Of a stretch of DNA of 64,000 nt, positions 26,092 to 34,420 are shown piece after piece (position 1 is the first letter of the stretch; every line of letters starts with the position of its first letter). The notes below the pieces were generated by a model. That model was given only the letters and a program-made list of their open reading frames with translations. It was not told the origin of the DNA and did not search any database. Position numbers and translations under genes: made by a program. The DNA is from Georgenia daeguensis (GTDB lineage: Bacteria; Actinomycetota; Actinomycetes; Actinomycetales; Actinomycetaceae), in assembly GCF_039537705.1 (NCBI RefSeq), contig NZ_BAABBA010000004.1:1-64000 (forward strand), written 5' to 3'.

Positions 26092-26610
26092 ATGGCACGC
26101 CTGACCATCCCGCTGCACATCAGGTGGAGCGACATCGACGGCTACCAGCACGTCAACAACGCCAAGATGTTCACCCTCCTGGAGGAGGCGCGCATCGCGG
26201 CGTTCTGGGCGTCCGTCCCCGGGGACGCCCGCCTCGACGCCGTCGGCGGGGGCGTCGACCCCGTCCACCACCCGGCGCCGGACCGGACGCCGGGGACGAA
26301 GATCCTGGACACCGGGCCGGGCTCGGGCACCAACACCTACATCGCGCGGCAGGAGATCGAGTACCTGGCGCCCCTGCCGTACACGCTGCGGCCGATCGAG
26401 GTGCAGCTGTGGATCTCCCACCTCGGCGGCGCGAGCATCGACGTCTGCTACGAGATCCCCGGAGTCGACGGCGAGCCCGCAGTGCGCGCGATGACCACAC
26501 TGGTCCTCATCGACGAGGAGACGGAGCGGCCGCGGCGCATGACGCCGGCGGAACGGGCCAGCTGGGAGCCGTACCTGGACGAGCCGGTCCCGTTCCGGCG
26601 CAGGCGCTAA
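26092..26610 (+). CDS. Acyl-CoA thioesterase, hotdog fold (4HBT family)
   Basis: A 172-residue hotdog-fold enzyme. The N-terminal motif is IRWSDIDGYQHVNNAKMFTL, with the catalytic Asp of the 4-hydroxybenzoyl-CoA thioesterase type, followed by LLEEARIAAFW. The second half has RQEIEYLAPLPY and MTTLVLIDEETERPRRM. It would hydrolyse an acyl-CoA, substrate unknown. TAGGCT (about 26058) and GAGAGGAA upstream of the ATG give a promoter and ribosome binding site. From memory, the same gene order (ettA then thioesterase) exists in M. tuberculosis. The stop is followed at once by a 7-bp tandem repeat. Confidence 0.87.
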   Translation: MARLTIPLHIRWSDIDGYQHVNNAKMFTLLEEARIAAFWASVPGDARLDAVGGGVDPVHHPAPDRTPGTKILDTGPGSGTNTYIARQEIEYLAPLPYTLRPIEVQLWISHLGGASIDVCYEIPGVDGEPAVRAMTTLVLIDEETERPRRMTPAERASWEPYLDEPVPFRRRR

Positions 26611-26613
26611 CGC

Positions 26614-26690
26614 TCGCCCGCCGCCCGCCGCCCGCCGCCCGCCGCCCGCCGCCCGCCGCCCGCCGCCCGCCGCCCGTCGCCCGCCGCCCG
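26614..26690. repeat. Tandem array of an approximately 7-bp unit, 11 copies
   Basis: The unit CCGCCCG is repeated 11 times with two C-to-T variants (at 26614 and 26677) and a degenerate twelfth copy. It fills nearly the whole gap between the convergent thioesterase and topoisomerase IB genes. It contains no spacers, so it is not CRISPR. It may vary in copy number by slippage. Confidence 0.92.
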
Positions 26691-26699
26691 CCGCACCGC

Positions 26700-27716
26700 T
26701 CACCCGAGCAGCTCGAGCACCGCTCTCTCGACGGCCCCGTGGGTGTCCGGCGGTGCCGGGTCGCCCGGGTTGTCCGCCCGTCGCGCCAGGCGCAGGTCGA
26801 TGGTGCGGCCGCGCTCGGCCAGGTCGAGCACCCGCGAGTCGATGTAGGAGGACCGGCTGACGGCGGGGGTGTTGCCCAGGTACTGCGCCACGGCCTTCAC
26901 GGCCTCGCGCTCCGCCCGCTTCCGTGCGGTGCGCGTGGTGGCGCCCGGGGCGCGGACCGCCAGCTCGAGCGCGGCGAGCACGGTGCCGTGCCAGGTGCGG
27001 AAGTCCTTCGCCGACGCGTGCGGGCCGAGCCGCTCCTTGACGTACTCGTTGATGTCGGCGCTGGTCACGTCGACCCACTCGCCCCGGCGGCGGTAGGCGA
27101 GCAGCTCCTCGCCGCCGCCCCGGCGCCGGCGCATCATCGTCAGCGGCTCCACGAGGGCCTCGTCGCGCAGCACGAGCCGCCGCGACTGCCCCGACTTGGC
27201 GAGGTAGGCGAACGTCATCTCCCCGTCGCGCGCGATGCGCACGTGCCGCTTGAGGAGGGTGGCGAGGCCGTAGGAGCCGTTGTTCTCCGCGTAGGTCTCG
27301 CCCCCGATCCGGAAGAAGCCGATGTCCAGCAGCCGGAAGGCGGCCGCCAGGGCGCGCTCGCGCGGCATGCCGCTGCGGGCGAGGTCCATCGTGACCTGAC
27401 GCCGGGCGGCCGGGAGCCGGCGCGCGAGGTCGAGCACGCGCTCGTGCTTGGCCGCGTCCCGGCTCTCGCGCCAGGCGGGGTGGTAGAGGTACTGGCGGCG
27501 CCCGGCGTCGTCGGTGCCCACCGCCTGGATGTGCCCGTTGACGACGGGGCAGATCCACACGTCCCTCCAGGCGGGCGGGATGACCAGCGCACGGCAGCGC
27601 GCCAGCACGTCGGGATCGGTGACGCGGCTGCCGTCGACGTCGAGGTAGACGAAACCGCTCCCGGCCCGGCGCCTGGTCAGGCCCGGGCGGTCGACCCGCA
27701 CCCGCCGGAGTCTCAC
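26700..27716 (-). CDS. DNA topoisomerase IB (poxvirus-like)
   Basis: A 338-residue enzyme. The N-terminal beta domain has GSGFVYLDVDG and IPPAWRDVWICP, typical of bacterial Top1B. The catalytic domain shows ENNGSYGLATLLKRHV, AKDFRTWHGTVLAA, and the nucleophile Tyr291 in NTPAVSRSSYIDSRVLDL. It relaxes supercoils of either sign through a 3'-phosphotyrosyl link. It lies 18 bp after a GNAT gene and is the third gene of the nagK-led minus-strand operon, an odd place for a topoisomerase. It carries no fused extra domain. Confidence 0.93.
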   Translation of the reverse strand: MRLRRVRVDRPGLTRRRAGSGFVYLDVDGSRVTDPDVLARCRALVIPPAWRDVWICPVVNGHIQAVGTDDAGRRQYLYHPAWRESRDAAKHERVLDLARRLPAARRQVTMDLARSGMPRERALAAAFRLLDIGFFRIGGETYAENNGSYGLATLLKRHVRIARDGEMTFAYLAKSGQSRRLVLRDEALVEPLTMMRRRRGGGEELLAYRRRGEWVDVTSADINEYVKERLGPHASAKDFRTWHGTVLAALELAVRAPGATTRTARKRAEREAVKAVAQYLGNTPAVSRSSYIDSRVLDLAERGRTIDLRLARRADNPGDPAPPDTHGAVERAVLELLG

Positions 27717-27734
27717 GCGTCACCTCTCACGGGG

Positions 27735-28388
27735 TCAGTGTGGAGGCGCGTGCGGCGTCGCGCTCGCCGACCCCAGCGGCAGGCCGAGCAGGAGGACGTC
27801 CGACCGCTGCTCGAGCAGGCGCATCCCCAGGTGCCGGTAGAAGCCGACCGCGCCCTCGTTGGCCGGGTCCACGCCGAGATGCACGCCCGCCGCCCCCGCG
27901 GCGGCCAGCGCCGCGAAGACGGCCTCCAGGAGCCGGCGGCCGTGGCCGCCGCCCTGCGCCTCCGGCAGCAGGTCCACGTGCAGGTGCGCCGGATGGCCGG
28001 CGAGCCACGCGCCCCTCGTGCGCGTCCCGGCGTGGACGGTCCGCACGAGCCGGGCGTCGGGGGAGTCGTCAGCCGGGTCCGGCAGGGGGTACCGGGCCCG
28101 CAGCGGGGGCCACCAGGACTTCTCGCACGCGTCCTCGAAGGCCGTCGTCGACGCGGTGGCGACGGCGTAGCCCACCGGTTCGCCGTCCGGGCGGCGGAGC
28201 ACGCGCGCGAGACCCGGCTCGAGCGCGAGGTAGGCGCCGAGGTAGACGTGACCGAGGAGCTCCGGGTCCCGGTAGAGGCCCGTCGCGTCCCCGCCGACGT
28301 CCCCGGTGCGCAGGCAGATCTCGTACAGCGCCGCGCGGTCGGCCGGGCGGTACGCGCCGACGGCGAGCCCGGGCCCGTGCTCAGCCAC
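27735..28388 (-). CDS. GNAT N-acetyltransferase, OgpAT-like
   Basis: A 217-residue protein with a GTG start overlapping the nagK stop by eight bases. The N-terminal part (VGAYRPADRAALYEICLRTG, YLGAYLALEP, PVGYAVATAST) resembles acetyltransferases linked to O-GlcNAcase-like hydrolases. The acetyl-CoA loop is EAQGGGHGRRLLEAVFAAL, with the conserved tail GVDPANEGAVGFYRHLGM. In that context it would acetylate an amino sugar such as glucosamine. Its coupling to nagK supports a role in amino-sugar metabolism, but the substrate is inferred. Confidence 0.75.
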   Translation of the reverse strand: MAEHGPGLAVGAYRPADRAALYEICLRTGDVGGDATGLYRDPELLGHVYLGAYLALEPGLARVLRRPDGEPVGYAVATASTTAFEDACEKSWWPPLRARYPLPDPADDSPDARLVRTVHAGTRTRGAWLAGHPAHLHVDLLPEAQGGGHGRRLLEAVFAALAAAGAAGVHLGVDPANEGAVGFYRHLGMRLLEQRSDVLLLGLPLGSASATPHAPPH

Positions 28389-29481
28389 GTGCCGCCCCGA
28401 CGGCGGAGGTCAGCGCCGCGACGTCGGGCAGCGCCCATCCGGCCCGGTCCGCGGCCAGGCGCAGCGCCCCGACCACCGGCGCAGCCGCATCGTGGACGCG
28501 CGGGCCCCGGGCGGCGCGGTCGTCCGCGCGCGCGTCGTCGGCGCGCTGGCCGCCGGGCGGGCGCAGGCCGGCCAGGACTCCGTCGCGGACCGGACCGGGC
28601 CGGGTGAGCACCGAGCCCGCGAGCACGATGTCCGCCGCGCCGTCGGCCACGACGGACAGCGAGCGCAGGAGCCCGGCGACCCCCTCGGCCACGATGCCGT
28701 CGGCGACGGCGGAGCCGGCGGCCGCGCACCCCGCCACCGTCCGGGCGAAGGAGCCCAGCTCGGCGGGGGACCGGGTGTCCGTCAGGCGCACGAGGTCCTG
28801 GCGCGGGTCGCCGGTGCCCGCGGCCTCGGCCGCGGCGGCGCGCTCCGCCGCCGCGGGCGTCAGCGCGGTCGCAGGGGCGCGCCCGTCGAGGTGGGCCGCC
28901 GCGGCACGCAGGCCGGCCAGGGCGAGCCAGACGCCGGAGCCGACGTCGCCGAGCAGCCATCCGAGCCCGTCGGACCGGGCCCGCTCGGCGAACCCGGCCA
29001 CCCGCAGGGCGACGGCGCCGGTGCCGGCGAGCAGGAGCGCGCCGTCGGGCCCGGGCGCCCCGGCCGCATAGGCGACGACCGGGTCCGTCACGACCTCGGC
29101 GGTCGCCGGGGCCGGGAGCCCGGTGCCCGGCAGGGCGTCGTGGAGGAGGGCGACGGCGCGGTCCCGGCCGGCGGGCCCCGCTCCGGCGATCCCCGCCACG
29201 AGCGCGTCGACCTGCCAGGGCCGGGCGCCCAGGCGTGCATCGGTCCGCGCGGCCGCGGCGGCGAGGACCGCCCGCAGGTGGTCGAGGACGGTGCCGGGGG
29301 AGGAGCGGAAGTTGGCGCCCGGACCCTGGACGACGGCGAGCACGGCACCGTCCGCGGCAAGGACGCCCGCCGTCGAGGAGGTCCCGCCCACGTCCAGACC
29401 GACCACGACACGCAGCGCGGGGGTGGCGGCGGCACGCGGGGTGGCGCCCGGCTCGGGGGCCCGCTCGGTGTTCGGAGGCAC
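28381..29481 (-). CDS. N-acetylglucosamine kinase-type ATPase (BadF/BadG family)
   Basis: About 366 residues from GTG 29481; an internal start nearer GLDVGGTSS is possible because the first 20 residues are Pro/Ala-rich. The actin-like ATPase fold shows phosphate-1 GLDVGGTSSTAG, an adenosine region LLLAGTGAVALRVAG, and LGWLLGDVGSGVWLALAGLR, the lid region of GlcNAc kinases. It probably phosphorylates GlcNAc (or MurNAc) released from cell wall or chitin. It is divergent from murQ across a promoter with an inverted repeat, and coupled downstream to a GNAT gene. Confidence 0.8.
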   Translation of the reverse strand: MPPNTERAPEPGATPRAAATPALRVVVGLDVGGTSSTAGVLAADGAVLAVVQGPGANFRSSPGTVLDHLRAVLAAAAARTDARLGARPWQVDALVAGIAGAGPAGRDRAVALLHDALPGTGLPAPATAEVVTDPVVAYAAGAPGPDGALLLAGTGAVALRVAGFAERARSDGLGWLLGDVGSGVWLALAGLRAAAAHLDGRAPATALTPAAAERAAAAEAAGTGDPRQDLVRLTDTRSPAELGSFARTVAGCAAAGSAVADGIVAEGVAGLLRSLSVVADGAADIVLAGSVLTRPGPVRDGVLAGLRPPGGQRADDARADDRAARGPRVHDAAAPVVGALRLAADRAGWALPDVAALTSAVGAARG

Positions 29482-29503
29482 GCTATTCCCCACCTCGCTC
29501 GAC

Positions 29504-29547
29504 GGTGGTAACTTTCCAACTTGGGTCGGTGGATGGAAGTTATCACC
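29504..29547. promoter_or_regulatory. Inverted-repeat operator between nagK and murQ
   Basis: GGTGGTAACTTTCCA (29504-29518) is mirrored by TGGAAGTTATCACC (29534-29547) with one base gap and one mismatch, spaced by 15 bases. It lies in the only gap between the divergent nagK and murQ genes, in an unusually AT-rich patch. It is the best candidate binding site for the RpiR-type regulator encoded directly after murQ. Confidence 0.6.
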
Positions 29548-29646
29548 AGACCGGTTCCTTCCACCCCATCGAACCACCGCCCGGTCCGCGTGTCCGACCC
29601 GGACCGCAGCAGTCCCGCGCGACCCGAGCCCGACCCTGGAGCCGCC

Positions 29647-30612
29647 ATGAGCCGGACCGACAACGACTGGCGTGAGGTCATCGGCCTGCGCTCGCCCACC
29701 GAGGAGCGCAACCCCCGCACCGTCGAGATCGACCAGCTGCCGGCCCGTGAGCTGGTCGCCCTGGTGATGGCCGAGGACCGTAGCGTGCTCGACGCCGTCG
29801 CGGCGGCGGCCGGGCCGGTGGCCCAGCTCGTCGAGCGCGCGGTGCGGGCGATCGCCGCGGGCGGGCGCGTGCACTACGTCGGCTCGGGGACCTCGGGGAG
29901 GCTCGGTGTCCTCGACGCGGTCGAGCTGCTGCCGACCTACGACGTCGGGGAGGAGGCCTTCCGCGCCCACCTCGCCGGCGGCGAGGGGGCGATGATGCTG
30001 GCGGTCGAGGGCGCCGAGGACGACGCCGGGGCGGGCCGGACCCTCGGCGAGCAGTTCGGCCCCGACGACCTCGTGGTGGGGCTGACCGCGAGCGGCCGCA
30101 CGCCCTTCGTCGGCGGTGCGCTCGCCGCGGCACGTGATCGCGGCGCCGCCACGGCGCTGGTCTCCACCAACCCCGCCGCCCCGCTGGCCGGTTCGGTGGA
30201 CGTCGCGGTCCTCGTCGACACCGGTCCCGAGGTGGTCACCGGATCGACCCGCATGAAGGCGGCGACGGCGCAGAAGCTGGTCCTGAACACGTTCTCGACC
30301 GCCGTCATGGTGCGCCTGGGCAAGACCTACTCCAACCTCATGATCGAGGTGCGGCCGACCAACCAGAAGCTCCGGGCGCGGACCGTGCGCATGCTCGTGC
30401 AGGCCACCGACCAGGAGCCGGCGCGCTGCGCGCGGGTGCTCGAGGAGGCCGGCGGGCGCGTCCGCGTCGCGCTCGTGGCGCTGCTCGCGGGCAGCACGGT
30501 CGAGGCCGCGGCCCGGGCCGCCGAGGAGTTCCCGCCCGACCCCGCCCGGGCGGACGACCCGGCCGGGGTGCGCTCCGCCGTCGCCGCGCTGAGCGGGGCG
30601 GGCGTGCGGTGA
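29647..30612 (+). CDS. murQ: N-acetylmuramic acid 6-phosphate etherase
   Basis: A 321-residue SIS-domain lyase that splits MurNAc-6-P into GlcNAc-6-P and D-lactate. Family signatures are TEERNPRTVEIDQL, VHYVGSGTSGRLGVLDAVEL, FRAHLAGGEGAMMLAVEGAE, GLTASGRTPFVGGAL and TGSTRMKAATAQKLVLN. The length is normal (about 300). The stop overlaps the GTG of the rpiR gene by four bases. With nagK opposite, it directs MurNAc and GlcNAc from peptidoglycan turnover into the amino-sugar pool. Control is probably by the coupled regulator. Confidence 0.95.
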   Translation: MSRTDNDWREVIGLRSPTEERNPRTVEIDQLPARELVALVMAEDRSVLDAVAAAAGPVAQLVERAVRAIAAGGRVHYVGSGTSGRLGVLDAVELLPTYDVGEEAFRAHLAGGEGAMMLAVEGAEDDAGAGRTLGEQFGPDDLVVGLTASGRTPFVGGALAAARDRGAATALVSTNPAAPLAGSVDVAVLVDTGPEVVTGSTRMKAATAQKLVLNTFSTAVMVRLGKTYSNLMIEVRPTNQKLRARTVRMLVQATDQEPARCARVLEEAGGRVRVALVALLAGSTVEAAARAAEEFPPDPARADDPAGVRSAVAALSGAGVR

Positions 30613-31499
30613 GCGAGGTGCCGCTCGCGGTGCGGCTGCGGGGGCTGCTCGACGACCTCCAGCCCTCCACCCGGCGGGTGGCCGAGCTCGTGCTCGCCGA
30701 CCCGGAGCGCGCGGCGGGCCTGACCATCACCCAGCTGGCGGAGGCGTCCGGGACGTCCCAGTCGACCATCGTGCGGCTGTGCCGGGAGGCCGGGCACGAC
30801 GGGTACCGGCAGTTCCGCCTCGCCCTGGTCGCCGACCTCGGCCGGCGGCAGGGCGAGTCCCGCCCCGCCGAGATCACCGGGGACATCGCCGAGGGCGACG
30901 ACCTGGACTCCGTGGTGGCGAAGATCGCCTTCGCGGACGCCCGCGCCGTCGAGGACACGGGCCGTGCGCTGTCGGTGCCGGAGCTGGAGGCGGTGGTGGA
31001 CGCCGTGGTGGCCGCCGGCCGCACGGACATCTACGGCGTGGGCGCCTCCGGCATCGTCGCGGCGGACCTGCAGCAGAAGCTCCACCGCATCGGGCGCGTG
31101 GCGTTCTCCTTCCCGGACGCCCACCTCGCGCTCACCTCCGCCGCGCTGCTGGGGGCCGGCGACGTCGCGATCGGCATCTCGCACACGGGCACGACCGTCG
31201 ACACCGCCGACGCGCTCGCGATCGCCCGGCGCAACGGGGCCACGACCGTGGCCATCACGAACGCCCCGCGCTCGCAGATCGCGCTCGAGGCCGACCACGT
31301 GCTGCTCACCGCCGCGCGGGAGACGACGTTCCGCTCCGGGGCCACCGCCTCGCGGCTCGCGCAGCTGACCGTCGTCGACTGCGTCTTCGTCGGCGTCGCC
31401 CAGCGCACCTTCGCGGCGAGCCAGCGGGCGCTGGAGGCCACCCGCGACGCCGTCCGCGACCGGCGCGGGGAGCACCGCCCCCGCACCGCGCCGCACTGA
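30609..31499 (+). CDS. RpiR/MurR-family transcriptional regulator
   Basis: A 296-residue protein. The N-terminal HTH_6 domain (about 1-77) has QPSTRRVAELVLADPE, ITQLAEASGTSQSTIVRLCR and FRLALVADLG. The C-terminal SIS domain (about 110-260) has IYGVGASGIVAADLQQKLHR and AIGISHTGTTVDTADALAIA, which would bind a phosphosugar. Coupled to murQ by a GTGA overlap, it is probably a MurNAc-6-P- or GlcN-6-P-responsive regulator acting at the inverted repeat at 29504-29547. Confidence 0.88.
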   Translation: MSEVPLAVRLRGLLDDLQPSTRRVAELVLADPERAAGLTITQLAEASGTSQSTIVRLCREAGHDGYRQFRLALVADLGRRQGESRPAEITGDIAEGDDLDSVVAKIAFADARAVEDTGRALSVPELEAVVDAVVAAGRTDIYGVGASGIVAADLQQKLHRIGRVAFSFPDAHLALTSAALLGAGDVAIGISHTGTTVDTADALAIARRNGATTVAITNAPRSQIALEADHVLLTAARETTFRSGATASRLAQLTVVDCVFVGVAQRTFAASQRALEATRDAVRDRRGEHRPRTAPH

Positions 31500-31649
31500 G
31501 GCCCGCCGCGCCCACCGACTCTCGCCGTCACAGAGCAGGAAGGAGCCCACCGCGGGGAACGCCCGCCAGGCCCGCCGCCCGATGACGCGCGCCGGGCCCG
31601 CCTCGCGCAGAGCCGCGCGAGCGAAGGACAACTCGAGAGGAGCAGGACG

Positions 31650-33290
31650 ATGGGACGACCGACCGCACGGACGATCGCCGCACTGGGGGGTTTTGCACTT
31701 CTGCCCGCACTCGCGCTCGCCGCGCCCGCCGCCGCGGGCACGGCAGCGACGGCCGGCACGCCGACCACGGCGCACACGCCGGCCACCACAGACGCGTCGG
31801 CGACCGCAGACGCCGCGGCCACGACGCAGGCCGAGGGCCCGCCCGAGCAGTGGCGCGGGTACTGGGTCGACGCGTTCAACGCAGGGATCTACGACGCCGG
31901 GCAGGTCACCGACCTGGTGGCTGACGCCGAGGCCCTCGGCGCCAACGTGCTGGTGGTCCAGGTGGGCCGCCGGTTCGACTGCTTCTGCAACGACGCACTC
32001 TTCCCGCGCACCGACGCGTTCGTGGACCCGGCGCCGTACGACCCGCTCGCCGAGGTGATCGAGCAGGCGCACGCCGCGGGCATCGAGGTCCACGCCTGGG
32101 TCAACGCCACGACGCTGTGGAACTCCGCGACCGCGCCGAGGTCGCCCGAGCACGCCTACAACGCCCACGGCTTCGCCGCCGCGGGCGAGGACCGGTGGCT
32201 GAACAAGCGGGCCGACGGCGTCGAGAAGGTGGGCAACAACTCCTTCATCGACCCCGCGAACCGGCACGCCGTCGACTACGTGGCCGACGCCGTCGCCTCC
32301 ATCACGCAGAACTACGACGTGGACGGCGTGAACCTGGACTACATCCGCTACCCCGACTACAACACCGGCGACTTCGTCAACGACTGGGGCTACTCCGAGG
32401 TCTCCCTCGCCCGGTTCGCCGCCGAGACCGGTCGGACGGACGTCCCGGCCCCGACCGACGAGCAGTTCAGCGACTGGCGCCGCGACCAGGTCTCCGGTCT
32501 GGTGCGCAAGATCTACCTCGCCATGTACGAGGTCGACCCGAGCGACCGGCTCAGCGTCAACGGGATCACCTACGCCTACGGGCCGGGCACCTACGGCGGC
32601 TGGGAGGGCACCCGGCCCTACCGCAACGTCATGCAGGACTGGAAGGGGTGGCTGGAGGAGGGCATCGTCGACACCGTCACGGCGATGAACTACAAGCGCG
32701 ACTGGGTGCCCGCCCAGGCGCAGATGTTCGACGAGTGGACCGAGGCGCTGGCCGACTACCGCGCCGGCCGGCACGTCGTCAACGGGCCGGCGCTCTACCT
32801 CAACGACGTCGACAGCTCGGTGGCGCAGGCCCGCAAGACCCTCGAGGCGGGCCTCGACGGCTGGATGGGCTACTCCTACGCGAACGCCACCATGGCGGCC
32901 ACGGCGTCCGGCGACGCCGCGGTCAAGGACGCGGAGCGGGCCGCGCTGACGGTGGCCCTGCGCGCCGACGTGCTCGCGGACGACGTCGTCGTGCCCGACA
33001 TGACGTGGAAGTCGGCCCCGACGACCGGGAACGTCTCCGGCACGGTGACCCTCGACGGCGGGGCCGTCGCCGACCAGGCCGACGTGGTGCTCCACCCGGT
33101 GGACGGGCCGGGGGAGAAGGTGCTGGCGCGCACCGACGGCTCGGGCTGGTTCGGGGCCGTGGACCTGGCGCCCGGCCGTTATCGCGTGCAGGTGGTGGAG
33201 GCGGGCGCCGAGGGGACCGCGTCGGCGTTCGTCACCGTGCGTGCCGGCACCGTCGCCGAGGTGGCGGTGCCGGCAGACACGCTCGGCTGA
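31650..33290 (+). CDS. Secreted family-10-like glycoside hydrolase (GHL10/DUF187), DigH-like
   Basis: A 546-residue exported protein. A signal peptide covers residues 1-30 (ALLPALALAAPAAAG) and a Thr/Ala-rich linker runs to about 65. The GHL10 barrel (about 68-430) has EQWRGYWVDAFNAGI, HAWVNATTLW, FIDPANRHAVDYV, the core DGVNLDYIRYP (225-235) with likely acidic catalytic residues, and DTVTAMNYKRDW. The C-terminal 80 residues are an Ig-like carboxypeptidase-regulatory domain. In E. coli, DigH with this domain cuts glycan strands stripped of peptides. Its position beside murQ, nagK and a MurR-like regulator supports a cell-wall glycan role. GAGGAGCAG precedes the ATG. Confidence 0.82.
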   Translation: MGRPTARTIAALGGFALLPALALAAPAAAGTAATAGTPTTAHTPATTDASATADAAATTQAEGPPEQWRGYWVDAFNAGIYDAGQVTDLVADAEALGANVLVVQVGRRFDCFCNDALFPRTDAFVDPAPYDPLAEVIEQAHAAGIEVHAWVNATTLWNSATAPRSPEHAYNAHGFAAAGEDRWLNKRADGVEKVGNNSFIDPANRHAVDYVADAVASITQNYDVDGVNLDYIRYPDYNTGDFVNDWGYSEVSLARFAAETGRTDVPAPTDEQFSDWRRDQVSGLVRKIYLAMYEVDPSDRLSVNGITYAYGPGTYGGWEGTRPYRNVMQDWKGWLEEGIVDTVTAMNYKRDWVPAQAQMFDEWTEALADYRAGRHVVNGPALYLNDVDSSVAQARKTLEAGLDGWMGYSYANATMAATASGDAAVKDAERAALTVALRADVLADDVVVPDMTWKSAPTTGNVSGTVTLDGGAVADQADVVLHPVDGPGEKVLARTDGSGWFGAVDLAPGRYRVQVVEAGAEGTASAFVTVRAGTVAEVAVPADTLG

Positions 33291-33314
33291 GCCCCCCGGG
33301 TGCGGCAGGGACGG

Positions 33315-33338
33315 GCGCCGCGGGCTCGCCCGCGGCGC
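33315..33338. terminator. Hairpin between convergent glycosidase and thioesterase genes
   Basis: GCGCCGCGGGC (33315-33325) and GCCCGCGGCGC (33328-33338) form a perfect stem, just after the glycosidase stop and before the end of the convergent tesB gene. Confidence 0.65.
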
Positions 33339-33353
33339 TCGCCTCCGGCGCCC

Positions 33354-34367
33354 TCAGCGCAGGGACGGGCGCTTCCACTCCTCGTCCGGGCGCGTCACGG
33401 AGGCCGGCCTCTCCGCCGACGGGCGCCGGCCGGGCTCGGCGTCGTCGGGGACGCGGACCATGCCCTCCTGGGCGACGGTCGCCACGTGGGTGCCGGCGGT
33501 GTCGAAGATCTTGGCGATGCCGAGCCCGCGCCCGCCCTGCGCCGAGGGCGACTCCTGGACGTAGAGCAGCCACTGCCCGACGTCGAGCGGACGGTGCCAC
33601 CACATCCCGTGGTCGAGGCTGGCCACGCTCAGCCCCGGCGTCCGCCAGCTCAGCCCGTGGCGGCGCAGCACCGGCTCCAGGAGCACCTGGTCGCAGGCGT
33701 ACGCGAGCAGCGCCCGGTGCTGCAGCTGGGTCAGCCCGGCCGGCAGCGGCGAGCGGGAGCGCATCCACAGCATCTGCGCGTCGGTCCGCTCGCCCGCGCC
33801 GCGCAGGTAGATGTCCTGCTCGACGTGGCGGATGTCGAACGCGGCGGTGGAGGACATGAACTTCGCGGCGGGGTGGTCCACCTCGCCGAAGAGCGTCAGG
33901 GCGCTGCGCAGGCCCTCCGGGTCGGGGGCGTCGGGCGCCGCGGCGGCGTGCTCGCGTCCCGGCTGGTCCTCCTGGTAGGAGCTGATGAGGGAGAGGATCG
34001 GCTTGCCCTGCTGCAGGGCGTGGGTGCGCCGCGTGCTGAAGGACCGGCCGTCGTGCAGCCGCTCCACCGCGAACGTGATCGGCAGCTCGACCTTCCCTGG
34101 CCGCAGGAAGTACCCGTGCACCGAGTGCAGCTGGCGCCGGCCGTCGCCGTCGTCGGGCAGCGTCGCCGCCGCGGCCAGCACGGACTGGGCCAGTACCTGG
34201 CCGCCGTAGATGCGCCCGCTCAGCTGCGGCAGGGAGGTCCCCGCGAACTCGTCCGGCCCCAGGCGGGTCAGGCGCAGGGTGCTCAGGACCGTCGCCATCG
34301 GCTCGGCGTCGGTCTGCGGGACGTCCAGCACGGCGGCGGCGTCGGGGGCTTCGGGCAGCTGGGGCAT
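33354..34367 (-). CDS. tesB: Acyl-CoA thioesterase II
   Basis: A 337-residue double-hotdog enzyme starting at ATG 34367. The N-terminal hotdog has GRIYGGQVLAQSVLAAAAT and HSVHGYFLRPGKVELPITF; the C-terminal hotdog has QHRALLAYACDQVLLEPVL, ASLDHGMWWHRPLDVGQWL and LYVQESPSAQGGRGLGIAKI, with the conserved Asp, Gln and catalytic site region of TesB. It hydrolyses medium- and long-chain acyl-CoAs in the cytoplasm. The last 30 residues are basic and Pro/Arg-rich. It is followed across a short gap by the globin-enzyme I pair on the same strand. Confidence 0.92.
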   Translation of the reverse strand: MPQLPEAPDAAAVLDVPQTDAEPMATVLSTLRLTRLGPDEFAGTSLPQLSGRIYGGQVLAQSVLAAAATLPDDGDGRRQLHSVHGYFLRPGKVELPITFAVERLHDGRSFSTRRTHALQQGKPILSLISSYQEDQPGREHAAAAPDAPDPEGLRSALTLFGEVDHPAAKFMSSTAAFDIRHVEQDIYLRGAGERTDAQMLWMRSRSPLPAGLTQLQHRALLAYACDQVLLEPVLRRHGLSWRTPGLSVASLDHGMWWHRPLDVGQWLLYVQESPSAQGGRGLGIAKIFDTAGTHVATVAQEGMVRVPDDAEPGRRPSAERPASVTRPDEEWKRPSLR

Positions 34368-34420
34368 GACGCTCCTCGGTGGTGGGTGGGCGGACGGTCG
34401 TCTGCGCGCGCGGCGGTAGG

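Noticed and set aside
26614..26690. Array resembling CRISPR
   Set aside because: The unit is only 7 bp, contiguous and without spacers; no cas genes are nearby.
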